Assembly: GCA_937898715.1 (NCBI GenBank)
Contig: CALEKA010000006.1
Location: 1-64,000, forward strand
Source of the DNA: an uncultured Prevotella sp.
GTDB taxonomy: Bacteria > Bacteroidota > Bacteroidia > Bacteroidales > Bacteroidaceae
Reading direction: 5' to 3'
Length of the DNA stretch: 64,000 nt
How positions within the stretch are numbered: the stretch's first letter is position 1; every line of letters begins with the position of its first letter. Shown in pieces: positions 42,325 through 50,236 of this stretch. The notes below the pieces were generated by a model, which was given only the letters and a program-made list of their open reading frames with translations, did no database searches and had not been told where the DNA came from. The translations under genes were made by a program, and so were the position numbers.

Positions 42325-44238
42325 ATGAAAAAGACATTTACGCTTTTGACCATGCTGTTGGCATCCTTTGCCACAGCAGGAGCACAGACGCAGTATCAGT
42401 ACTATGCTACTACTGCTACTCCGTATGCCAACCTCGAGTCGGGCAAATCGTACGCCATCCTTGTGGCTGCCGACAAGAACTGTGACGGAACAGACTATTC
42501 CACCGCAAAATTTCTCTCTGGTAGTGGTACAAGCCAAGCACAAGCTGATGCCTCCACTTCGACCAACGATCTGCGAGGCAAAGCCGTTGCTACCAACTAC
42601 ACTTGGGTGGTGACCGTCAACACGGATCAAAGCATCACGCTGCAAGTGAGCGGTGGTAACTACATCCCCGCAGCTCCGAGCAACGGACATAATGGTGGAC
42701 AGCTGAGCACCACTGCAGGTCAGCTCACCCGCGTGGCAGTGCCCGCCAAGGCCGACGATGCTACCTGGTGTCAGCTCAAGTCGGCTGGCACTTTCAATAC
42801 CAACCAAGTGGCTTTCCTCACACTGGGCGGCTCGAAAGGAAGCACCAACCGCATGGAGTATTGGACCTACAGCGAAACTGCTACAAGCGGCGAAATCGCT
42901 AAATTCCAATTCTACGAAGTAATGACTACGGAGACTGCTTACGACGTGACCTACAACTATACCATCAACGGCACACAAGTAGGCACATATACCACGAAAG
43001 CAGCCGCAGGTGCAGCCTACCCCACTCCAGGCAATCTGCCCAACTTCGTGACTGCTGCAACTCCCGAAGGTACCGTGACAGAAGCTACTACGAAGACTAT
43101 CGAAGTAGACCTCAGCAGCTACCCCTTCCCCTTCTCACTCACAGAGAGCGAAACTCCGCATTGGGGCTACCTGACAGGCAACATCTCTACTCGCGACCGC
43201 AAGATCTACACCAATAGCACGAGCACTATCGTGCGCGCAGCAGGCAACGGCGCTTATCAGAACACGACGCTCAACGGTGTGGCAGACGACCTCTGGCGCA
43301 TGGTGGGCAATCCCTTCACGGGCTTCAAGGTGATGAACAAGTCGGGCAAGTGCTTCGTAAAGCAGAGCGCCAACAATGGTGCTACTTACGCCACTCCCTC
43401 AAGCACCGAGAGCGACAACCTCTGGAAGGTGTATGGTGGCGATATCATCAGTGCCGATGGTAGCATCACCGATGCCAACAAGGCTGAGCTGAAGGCGAAA
43501 ACATTCATACTCTGCCATGCCAACGCAACCCTGCAGAACGGCAACGTGCTTGACAATGGCGGTGTAAGCGGATTGAACATCGGCACATGGAATATGAAGT
43601 CGAACGGCGCTTGCTTCCTCTTCCTCGAGCCCGAATTCACCGTCGATCTCAACACCACCGACGGCCTCGTAGCCTCATTCGCTACCCTCGCCCTTCCCTT
43701 CGACTTCGCCGTAGCAAGCAGCAACACTACGGATGCTAAGCTCTACACTGGCGCATACAATGCCGACAACGCTACACTCGATATGACTGACGTCAGCACG
43801 AAGGTGATCCCCGCCAACTCAGGCATCCTCATCAAGAGCGACAGCAAGGCTGCCAACATCGTGCTCACCGCCAATGCCAAAGCTACTGAGACTTCGCTCT
43901 CTGGCAACCAGCTCGTGGGCACTACAAGCGAGATCGCATTCGCCGACCTCACCGACAAACTCGTGTTTGGCGTAACGACCGACAACTTCGTGGGCTTCTA
44001 CACCGCCAGCGGCACAGCTGCACTTCCTGCCAACCGTGCTTACTTGGCTAAGAGCATCCTCAGCGGAACAAACGCTGTAGCACTGAACTTCGACGCTACC
44101 ACTACTGCCATCAACCACGCTACCATCGCTACTGAAAATGGTAACGCTCCTATCTACGACTTGAGCGGACGCCGCGTGATGCGTGCCGTGAAGGGTGGCC
44201 TCTACATCCAGAATGGCAAGAAGTACATTGCTCGCTGA
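42325..44238 (+). CDS. Secreted surface protein with YDLSGR-type C-terminal tail
   Basis: This is a 637-residue protein. A signal peptide (about 1-20, GAQT) is followed by beta-rich regions with alternating Thr/Ser/Asn/Ala. Segments such as FLSGSGTSQAQ, GGNYIPAAPSNGHNGG and GFKVMNKSGKCFVKQS look like carbohydrate-binding or trefoil-like strands, but no family is certain. The C-terminus reads PIYDLSGRRVMRAVKGGLYI and then QNGKKYIAR, a tail shared with two glycoside hydrolases downstream (50237, 56046). It resembles the type IX secretion tail in outline. No catalytic residues are recognisable. A 60-residue gene follows 46 bases later. Confidence 0.75.
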   Translation: MKKTFTLLTMLLASFATAGAQTQYQYYATTATPYANLESGKSYAILVAADKNCDGTDYSTAKFLSGSGTSQAQADASTSTNDLRGKAVATNYTWVVTVNTDQSITLQVSGGNYIPAAPSNGHNGGQLSTTAGQLTRVAVPAKADDATWCQLKSAGTFNTNQVAFLTLGGSKGSTNRMEYWTYSETATSGEIAKFQFYEVMTTETAYDVTYNYTINGTQVGTYTTKAAAGAAYPTPGNLPNFVTAATPEGTVTEATTKTIEVDLSSYPFPFSLTESETPHWGYLTGNISTRDRKIYTNSTSTIVRAAGNGAYQNTTLNGVADDLWRMVGNPFTGFKVMNKSGKCFVKQSANNGATYATPSSTESDNLWKVYGGDIISADGSITDANKAELKAKTFILCHANATLQNGNVLDNGGVSGLNIGTWNMKSNGACFLFLEPEFTVDLNTTDGLVASFATLALPFDFAVASSNTTDAKLYTGAYNADNATLDMTDVSTKVIPANSGILIKSDSKAANIVLTANAKATETSLSGNQLVGTTSEIAFADLTDKLVFGVTTDNFVGFYTASGTAALPANRAYLAKSILSGTNAVALNFDATTTAINHATIATENGNAPIYDLSGRRVMRAVKGGLYIQNGKKYIAR

Positions 44239-44284
44239 TACACTTTCTCTATTATCAACTCATTCTAACTCAACACTCAAGATT

Positions 44285-44467
44285 ATGAAGAAACAATATA
44301 TTCAGCCCTATTCATGCAAAGTAAGCCTCTTCACCGAAGATGCCCTGCTGAGCATTAGCGGAGGCAAAGGCATCGGAGTAGGCGAAGACAAGAATACTGA
44401 CGTTCGCTGGAGCCAGAAGGCAGATTGGAGCGAACAAGGCGATGCGTGGGACGACGTGGATGAATAA
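44285..44467 (+). CDS. 60-residue conserved-type small protein
   Basis: ATG at 44285 opens a 60-residue frame starting MKKQYIQPYSCKVSLFTEDA. A Ser/Gly patch (LLSISGGKG) and a very acidic, Trp-containing tail (DWSEQGDAWDDVDE) follow. Small proteins with the same plan (MKKxYIxPxxxxxxL...LLxxSG then an acidic tail) are frequent in Prevotella and Bacteroides, often beside secreted proteins; their role is unknown to me. A strong terminator follows directly, so the gene ends the transcript of the 637-residue protein. Confidence 0.75.
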   Translation: MKKQYIQPYSCKVSLFTEDALLSISGGKGIGVGEDKNTDVRWSQKADWSEQGDAWDDVDE

Positions 44468-44503
44468 TCCCCCCGTAGTCCCCTGCTGACGCACACACAC
44501 TTT

Positions 44504-44557
44504 AGCCCCTCACGTTCACATTCTCTCAAGAGATAGGAACGAGAGGGGCTTTTTTTA
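44504..44557 (+). terminator. Intrinsic terminator after the small protein
   Basis: The stem AGCCCCTCACGTTC / GAACGAGAGGGGCT (one A-A mismatch) and a 19-base loop are followed by seven T. It ends the 42325-44467 transcript. Two tandem copies of GGGCTTTTTAGAAAGAGAAA follow at 44567-44610. Confidence 0.9.
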
Positions 44558-44687
44558 GGATGATAATGGGGCTTTTTAGAAAGAGAAAAGGGCTTTTTAG
44601 AAAGAGAAAGGTGCGTATCACGCTAAAAAGCGTAACTTTGCAAGTGAACAACACATTCAGAATCACAACGAACTACTCGGAATCCAC

Positions 44688-44814
44688 CAGTTCTGTGGGC
44701 GACGCGTCTCGCGTCGGCGCGGCCTGCGAGCAAGATTTCTGCTTCTCGCACATCAGCAAGCAAGCATCTTGCCCGCTATTGCTGCCGACGCGAGACGCGT
44801 CGCCCACAGAACTG
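44688..44814. repeat. Paired palindrome, copy 9
   Basis: The left arm (44688-44718) and the inverted right arm (44783-44814) are both of the CGACGCG-TCT-CGCGTCG form. The right arm ends about 40 bases before the AI-2E gene, so it lies in that gene's leader. Confidence 0.85.
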
Positions 44815-44854
44815 ATGGAAGAATAAACATTCATTTCATATAGCACGCATTCAT

Positions 44855-46147
44855 ATGTCTACCACCGAAACTCCTCCTCGCCCCTTCAAGGTGGGCGGCC
44901 GCAATACGATCACTTTCGATCGATTCATACGCGGCGTTATCGCACTGCTTATCATCGCATTGATTGGCACAGCGCTCTACTACTTGAGCGGGGTGCTCAT
45001 CCCCTTCTTCGTGGCGTGGGTAGTGGCTTACCTGCTCTACCCCATGGTGCGCTTTCTGCAAGTAAAGTGCCGACTCCGAAATAGGCTGCTCTGCATCATC
45101 ATCACCATACTGCTCACGTGTGGCGTGCTGGCGGGCTTTTTCTACTTAGTGGTGCCGCCCATGATAGCAGAGATGGGACACCTCAAGGACGTGGCGCTCC
45201 AATATATCCAAAAGGGTGCTCACAATCCTGCCATACCGGAGCCTATTCAGGCGTATCTGCATAAGCACATCAACGAGTATCAGGTGGCGCAATTCTTGCA
45301 GCAAGACGACGTGGTAGAGGCCATCCGCAACACGCTGCCCAAGGTGTGGAGCGTACTGCTGAGCACGGCGGGCATCATTGTCAACATCGTAGCTTCGCTC
45401 ATTGCCCTACTCTACCTCCTCTTTATCCTTACGGACTATGAGAAGTATGCCAATGGGTGGATCCACTTTGTGCCACGCAGCAAGCGAGCCTTTGCTTCGC
45501 AACTGGTGGCAGACATTGAGCACGGCATGGCGGGCTACTTCCGCGGACAGGCGCTCGTGGCGCTGAGCAACTGTGTGATGTTCTCCATAGGCTTCTTGAT
45601 TATCGGGTTCCCCATGCCCATCGGGTTGGGATGCCTCATCGGCGTGATTAGCTTCGTGCCCTACTTACAGGTGGTGGGCTTCGTACCAGCTGCTCTGCTG
45701 GCCTTGCTCAAATCGGCCGAGACGGGCGAAAACTTCTGGTGGCTACTCTGCTTGGTGCTCATCGTCTACCTCGTGGTACAGGTGCTGCAGGACACGATTT
45801 TCACCCCGCGCATCATGGGCAAGATCATGGGACTCCCGCCTGCCATCATCCTGCTTTCGCTCTCCGTGTGGGGATATGCACTGGGCATTATCGGACTGAT
45901 ACTGGCGCTCCCCGTCACGACGCTTGCCATCTCTTATTATAAGCGATACGTGGTGGGCGAGGGCGCCGCGGATAGTTCCTCCTCAGGGAGCCCCATCAGC
46001 GACCATCTCGACGATGAAGACATCGAGACGGAACGCCGTGCGGGCGTCTACTTGGACGATCCGAAGGATAGTGATGCCCCTTCTGCACATGGTAAGCCTC
46101 ATAATGCAGAGGCTAAGGAGGAGCATTCTCCAACTGAACAACTCTGA
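44855..46147 (+). CDS. AI-2E/PerM-family membrane protein
   Basis: This is a 430-residue inner-membrane protein. Two N-terminal hydrophobic segments (about 28-50, 52-70) and a third near 80-100 are followed by a soluble amphipathic region (100-165). Membrane helices follow, including the conserved GLPPAIILLSLSVWGYALG-like segment near 325-345. An acidic, Ser/Glu-rich tail (about 370-430) is longer than usual. Members transport autoinducer-2 or act as Na+/H+ antiporters; the label does not settle which. It lies 52 bases before a glycoside hydrolase gene, which may be read on the same transcript. Confidence 0.88.
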   Translation: MSTTETPPRPFKVGGRNTITFDRFIRGVIALLIIALIGTALYYLSGVLIPFFVAWVVAYLLYPMVRFLQVKCRLRNRLLCIIITILLTCGVLAGFFYLVVPPMIAEMGHLKDVALQYIQKGAHNPAIPEPIQAYLHKHINEYQVAQFLQQDDVVEAIRNTLPKVWSVLLSTAGIIVNIVASLIALLYLLFILTDYEKYANGWIHFVPRSKRAFASQLVADIEHGMAGYFRGQALVALSNCVMFSIGFLIIGFPMPIGLGCLIGVISFVPYLQVVGFVPAALLALLKSAETGENFWWLLCLVLIVYLVVQVLQDTIFTPRIMGKIMGLPPAIILLSLSVWGYALGIIGLILALPVTTLAISYYKRYVVGEGAADSSSSGSPISDHLDDEDIETERRAGVYLDDPKDSDAPSAHGKPHNAEAKEEHSPTEQL

Positions 46148-46199
46148 TTTTCAAAATAGGTTATATATATTATATATAGACTCTAATCCGATACACGTA

Positions 46200-49100
46200 A
46201 TGAACCATTCTTATAAATTCATACTGCCGGCACTGATGGCAGCAAGTGCTGCGCTTGCCCAAGCACAGGTGAGCGTGAGCCGCGACGGGAGTGTCGTAAC
46301 GATTGGCAACCAATACTTGTCGCGCACATTTAGCATTGCAGATGGGCATCTGCGCCCCGGACAATTGGTCAATAAGCGCGCAGAGCAAATCATCTTCACC
46401 CCCAGCGCGGGCAGCGAAGAGTTTACGATCAATCCACAGACAAGGCAGCACAAGAGTCTTGACCGCAGCAAGTGGCGGGCAGAAGCCGACTCCTGGTGTG
46501 ACGAATCGGCCACTGTGGGCGATCCGCAGCTTGCTATCGATGGTGACAATGGCACAATGTGGCACACGTGGTATGCCACTCCCACGGGTGGTGGCCACAA
46601 GAGTGAGAGCAATGCTCTGCCCCACAGCCTCATCATCTCGCTGGGCAAGAAGAGCACCTTCCGTGCATTTGGCTATCTGCCAAGAGGCGGTGCTTATGGC
46701 GCACTGTCGAACGGCAACGTGAAGGGATATGAACTGTATATCTCCAACGATAAGAAGAAATGGACGCTTGCCAAGAAAGGCGAAATGAACTACACTGGCG
46801 TGCAGACCGTGTGGGTATCGCTCGGTAAGGCTTACACCGCCAAGTACGTGAAGTTTGTAGAGACCTCGTCGACCAACGGCGGTAGCTTTGGCGCCTGCGC
46901 AGAGTTCTATCTGACCGACGAAGAGGTGAAGGCTTCTACCGCTCCCGCCACGGGACTGAAAGCTTCGAGCATGAAGCTCAACGACGTGCGCGTGGAACAG
47001 ATCGAGGGTGGCAAGCGAGTAGTGTTCGACCTCGCCCCAACTGCTTACACGAATCCTACCGACGGTGTGACCTCTACCTGGGACGTCGACATGGTGGTGG
47101 AGATGAAGGACAACGACCACTTCATGCGCAAATACCTGCTCATCAAGGCTGCCGATGCGGCTACGCGCACCCTGCCCATCGACTACATTGAGATGGAAAA
47201 TCTCGGCACGCAGCAGGTGGCAGACGTCAATAAGTGGACGCGGCAACAGGCTGCTGGCGGCGAAGGCGGCATGTCGGCCTATACCATCACGCTGGGGCAG
47301 CCGGTCTACATCGACGGACTGTTCTTCGGTTCGGAATTTCCACAAGCGGAGAATGAGATCGATGCCAATGGCATGTACCACACGCGCTACTACAGCGGCA
47401 AGTCGCTCAAGACGCTCGACCTCAACGAGCACCGACTCAATGCCGATGGACAGTTCCAGACGTGGCCCAACGTGATAGGCGCCACACGCTCTGCCACCGA
47501 CAAGAACGTGATTCGCACGGATTTCTTCCAATACATCAACAGCATAGCACGCCCCATCAAGCCGCGCCTGCAGTACAACTCTTGGTACGACTGGATGATG
47601 AACATCACTGAGGATCGCATCAACTCTTCCTTCCGCGAGATGGAACGTGGATTCTCGCAGTACGGACTCCGCCCGATGGACTCTTACGTGGTGGACGACG
47701 GATGGAACAACTACAGCCAGGTGGGCACGCCCGAATCGGGCGATACGCCCAATAAGTCGGGCTTCTGGGAATTCAATTCTAAGTTTCCCACAGGCCTAAA
47801 AGGGGCAAGTGACATTGCCCACCGCTACGGTTCGGGATTCGGCATTTGGCTCGGTCCGCGTGGCGGCTACAACTTCAATCAGCAGTGGGGCAAACTGCTC
47901 GAAAAGAATGGCTACGGCACTTACAGCACAACGACCTACGACGCCGTGACGGGCGACTCCGTCTACGTAGACAAACTGCGCGACTTCTTCATCACGCAGC
48001 AGCGCAACTATGGCGTGAACTACTGGAAGCTCGACGGCTTTGCCACCCAGCAGCCGCAGGCCTCCACCAACGGCCGATACATCACAGGCGGCAAGAACGG
48101 CAACTACTACTTCACGGAGCACTGGGAACGCTGGTACCGTTCGCTCTCGGCAATGTATGCCGACGCCAATAGCCGAGGAGAGGACCTGTGGATCAACCTC
48201 ACCTGCTACGTCAATCCCTCGCCCTGGATCCTGCAGTGGAGCAACTCCGTGTGGATTCAGAACTCACGCGATATGTGGCATGCCGTGGTCGACGGACGCG
48301 AGCGTGAGATGGACCAACAGCTCTCTTACCGCGACGACCGCTACTACGTGTTTATCAACAAGCAGCAACTGCAATTCCCGCAAGCTCACATCTTCAATCA
48401 CGACCCCGTGTATGGCAAGACAGGCGGCGTAGAGCCTAATGCCATGACCGACGCAGAGTTTCGTGCCTATCTCTACATGATGGCCACGCGTGGCACGGCC
48501 TTCTGGGAGATGCTCTATAGTTACAACCTCATGAACGAGGGCAACAAGTGGATGATCAATGCCGAGGCTATGAACTTCATCGATCAGCACTACCAGACGC
48601 TGCGCAACTCTATCTACTTCGGCGATTCTCCCTTGGAGGGCAAGGTCTACGGCTATTCGTGCTGGAGAAAGGATGCTCCGTCGGGCAAGGCAGAAGGCAT
48701 TGTCTCCTTCCGCAACCCCTCGAACAAGGAACAGACTTACACCTTCAAGCTCGACAAGACCGTGGGTGTGCCCGAGACGGCTGACAAGCTGAGCACAAAC
48801 CTGCTGATGGAGTATACCGGCAATCCCGAGCAGGTCACTGCCGAAGCCAGCAACTATGCCGACATCTGCACCACGCCTCTGCTCAGCTATGGTTCTACAC
48901 TCACCTTGACACTCAAGCCGGGCGAGATCAAACTCCTCCATTTCGCTACGAAAGACGCCACTGCCGCTACGCCCCTTACCGCTCGCAGCACACAGCAGGG
49001 AGAAGTGACGCTTACGCTCGACAAGCCCGTAGTGGCGAAGGCTGCCGACTTCGAACTCCTCTCCAACGGCCGACGCGTAGCCCGCGCCACAGCCGTCAGC

Positions 49101-49760
49101 ACAGATGCCGACTACCGCACACTCCATCTCACCTTCGGCAAGCAACTGACCGACTCGAAGCTCTACTCCGTTCGCATCAACGGCCTTACCGATTGGCAGA
49201 AGAATGTGACCCGCGCCACATCGCCCGCATTCTACTTCGCTCCCGACAGCATTCTGGTAAAACTCGAAAAGCCCGTAACGCTTCAAGAGCAAGTGCGCTT
49301 AGGCTCTGACAAATCCTTCCAAGGCACGGGCGACTTCACGCTCGACTTCACGCTCTCGACCTCCGAGTCCAATGCGATCATAGCCGACCAAGCCTCAGCC
49401 TACAGCGTATCTCTGGAGCAAGGCAAGGTATGCTTCAAGGTGGGCAGCGCGCTCTCATTCACATCGCCGCGCACTGTCAACGACGCCCTGCCCCACCGCA
49501 TCGTTTGCCTCCGTGAGCGCAACGGCATGATCAAGATCTACATCGACGGAGGACTGCAAGGCACAGCCTTCAACAAGCAAAGCGCCTCTGCTTCAGAGTC
49601 CAGCGCCTCTGCTTCTAAGCCGAGCTCTGCCAAATTTCCCATCCAGCCCAACGAGAGTCTGCCCGCCGCCCCCATCCTCTTAGGCCAAAGCGGCAAGACA
49701 TTCTCTCTCTCAGCATTCACCCTACGCGAAGGCGCCCTCCCCTTCAACGCCACGAAGTAA
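46200..49760 (+). CDS. Secreted clan-D-like glycoside hydrolase with F5/8 type C and LamG-like modules
   Basis: I start this 1186-residue protein at the ATG at 46200, which gives a clean signal peptide (about 1-23, AQA-Q); the open frame extends into the preceding gene. A beta domain carrying an inserted discoidin/CBM32-like module (about 90-240: DESATVGDPQLAIDGDNGTM, then HTWY) comes first. The barrel begins near 455 with LQYNSWYDW, SYVVDDGWNNY and GFGIWLGPRGGY; NYWKLDGF near 605 has the KxD nucleophile pattern of GH27/GH36. A C-terminal beta region and a LamG-like domain (about 1040-1180) with a Ser/Ala repeat (SASASESSASAS) follow. The likely activity is an alpha-galactosidase or alpha-N-acetylgalactosaminidase type, substrate unproven. 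It has no YDLSGR tail, unlike its relative at 56046. Confidence 0.8.
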   Translation: MNHSYKFILPALMAASAALAQAQVSVSRDGSVVTIGNQYLSRTFSIADGHLRPGQLVNKRAEQIIFTPSAGSEEFTINPQTRQHKSLDRSKWRAEADSWCDESATVGDPQLAIDGDNGTMWHTWYATPTGGGHKSESNALPHSLIISLGKKSTFRAFGYLPRGGAYGALSNGNVKGYELYISNDKKKWTLAKKGEMNYTGVQTVWVSLGKAYTAKYVKFVETSSTNGGSFGACAEFYLTDEEVKASTAPATGLKASSMKLNDVRVEQIEGGKRVVFDLAPTAYTNPTDGVTSTWDVDMVVEMKDNDHFMRKYLLIKAADAATRTLPIDYIEMENLGTQQVADVNKWTRQQAAGGEGGMSAYTITLGQPVYIDGLFFGSEFPQAENEIDANGMYHTRYYSGKSLKTLDLNEHRLNADGQFQTWPNVIGATRSATDKNVIRTDFFQYINSIARPIKPRLQYNSWYDWMMNITEDRINSSFREMERGFSQYGLRPMDSYVVDDGWNNYSQVGTPESGDTPNKSGFWEFNSKFPTGLKGASDIAHRYGSGFGIWLGPRGGYNFNQQWGKLLEKNGYGTYSTTTYDAVTGDSVYVDKLRDFFITQQRNYGVNYWKLDGFATQQPQASTNGRYITGGKNGNYYFTEHWERWYRSLSAMYADANSRGEDLWINLTCYVNPSPWILQWSNSVWIQNSRDMWHAVVDGREREMDQQLSYRDDRYYVFINKQQLQFPQAHIFNHDPVYGKTGGVEPNAMTDAEFRAYLYMMATRGTAFWEMLYSYNLMNEGNKWMINAEAMNFIDQHYQTLRNSIYFGDSPLEGKVYGYSCWRKDAPSGKAEGIVSFRNPSNKEQTYTFKLDKTVGVPETADKLSTNLLMEYTGNPEQVTAEASNYADICTTPLLSYGSTLTLTLKPGEIKLLHFATKDATAATPLTARSTQQGEVTLTLDKPVVAKAADFELLSNGRRVARATAVSTDADYRTLHLTFGKQLTDSKLYSVRINGLTDWQKNVTRATSPAFYFAPDSILVKLEKPVTLQEQVRLGSDKSFQGTGDFTLDFTLSTSESNAIIADQASAYSVSLEQGKVCFKVGSALSFTSPRTVNDALPHRIVCLRERNGMIKIYIDGGLQGTAFNKQSASASESSASASKPSSAKFPIQPNESLPAAPILLGQSGKTFSLSAFTLREGALPFNATK

Positions 49761-49795
49761 GCGGCACGCCTCTTTCCACACTCAAGCAAATCATT

Positions 49796-49840
49796 GCGGC
49801 AAACTATGTCTCGCTCCCCGAGCATAGTTTGCCGCCTTTG
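49796..49840 (+). terminator. Terminator of the 46200 hydrolase gene
   Basis: A 13-pair perfect stem GCGGCAAACTATG / CATAGTTTGCCGC is followed by CTTTGTT. It is immediately followed by a pseudogene fragment. Confidence 0.8.
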
Positions 49841-49844
49841 TTAA

Positions 49845-50009
49845 TACAATGAAACTTTCCGTTTGTCACACGATCGTTTTCTCTGCATTGACGATGCTGT
49901 TTACCATGTAGGAGCTTCCATCAAGGACTTAGGGAAAAAGTGGTTTGGTTTCTCAAAGATGGAAATACTTACACCTGACGAATTAGTGGGACGAATCAAC
50001 AGAGGATAG
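49845..50009 (+). pseudogene. C-terminal remnant of an ORF6N-domain-type protein
   Basis: A 54-codon open frame ending in TAG has no start codon. It encodes HDRFLCIDDAVYHVGASIKD followed by LGKKWFGFSKM, the conserved end of Bacteroidetes ORF6N/KilA-type DNA-binding proteins (normally HDRFLIID...YHIGASLKDLGKKWFAFS). Everything upstream of that end is gone; the hydrolase terminator abuts it. It is therefore a deletion remnant of a phage- or mobile-element-linked gene. Confidence 0.8.
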
Positions 50010-50045
50010 AAGTTAGCATTGTCCTTGAAAAAAATCCGCATTTTA

Positions 50046-50076
50046 TTTGTGGGGGGGACTTAAAAGCCTATCTTTG
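50046..50076 (+). promoter_or_regulatory. Promoter with G7 tract in its spacer, for the GH27 gene
   Basis: TTTG (50046-50049) and TATCTTTG (50069-50076) are exactly 19 bases apart, and the spacer starts with T followed by seven G. Gain or loss of G by slippage would change the spacing. The predicted leader is about 155 bases. Confidence 0.8.
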
Positions 50077-50236
50077 CACCGGATGATTATTTACTTCGCA
50101 ACAGAAGTGATTCTCATTACACTTTAGGCTTTTTTGTACATAGCTTGTCAAGGGATTCTACAAGAGCCATTAGGCAGCCTCAAAGCACCGCTAAATCTAA
50201 ATATCTTTTACATAATCCTTTTTACACAATCTACTT

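Noticed and set aside
45924..46199. Extended start of the 46200 hydrolase inside the AI-2E gene
   Set aside because: The extension overlaps a real gene in another frame and would bury the signal peptide that begins at 46200.
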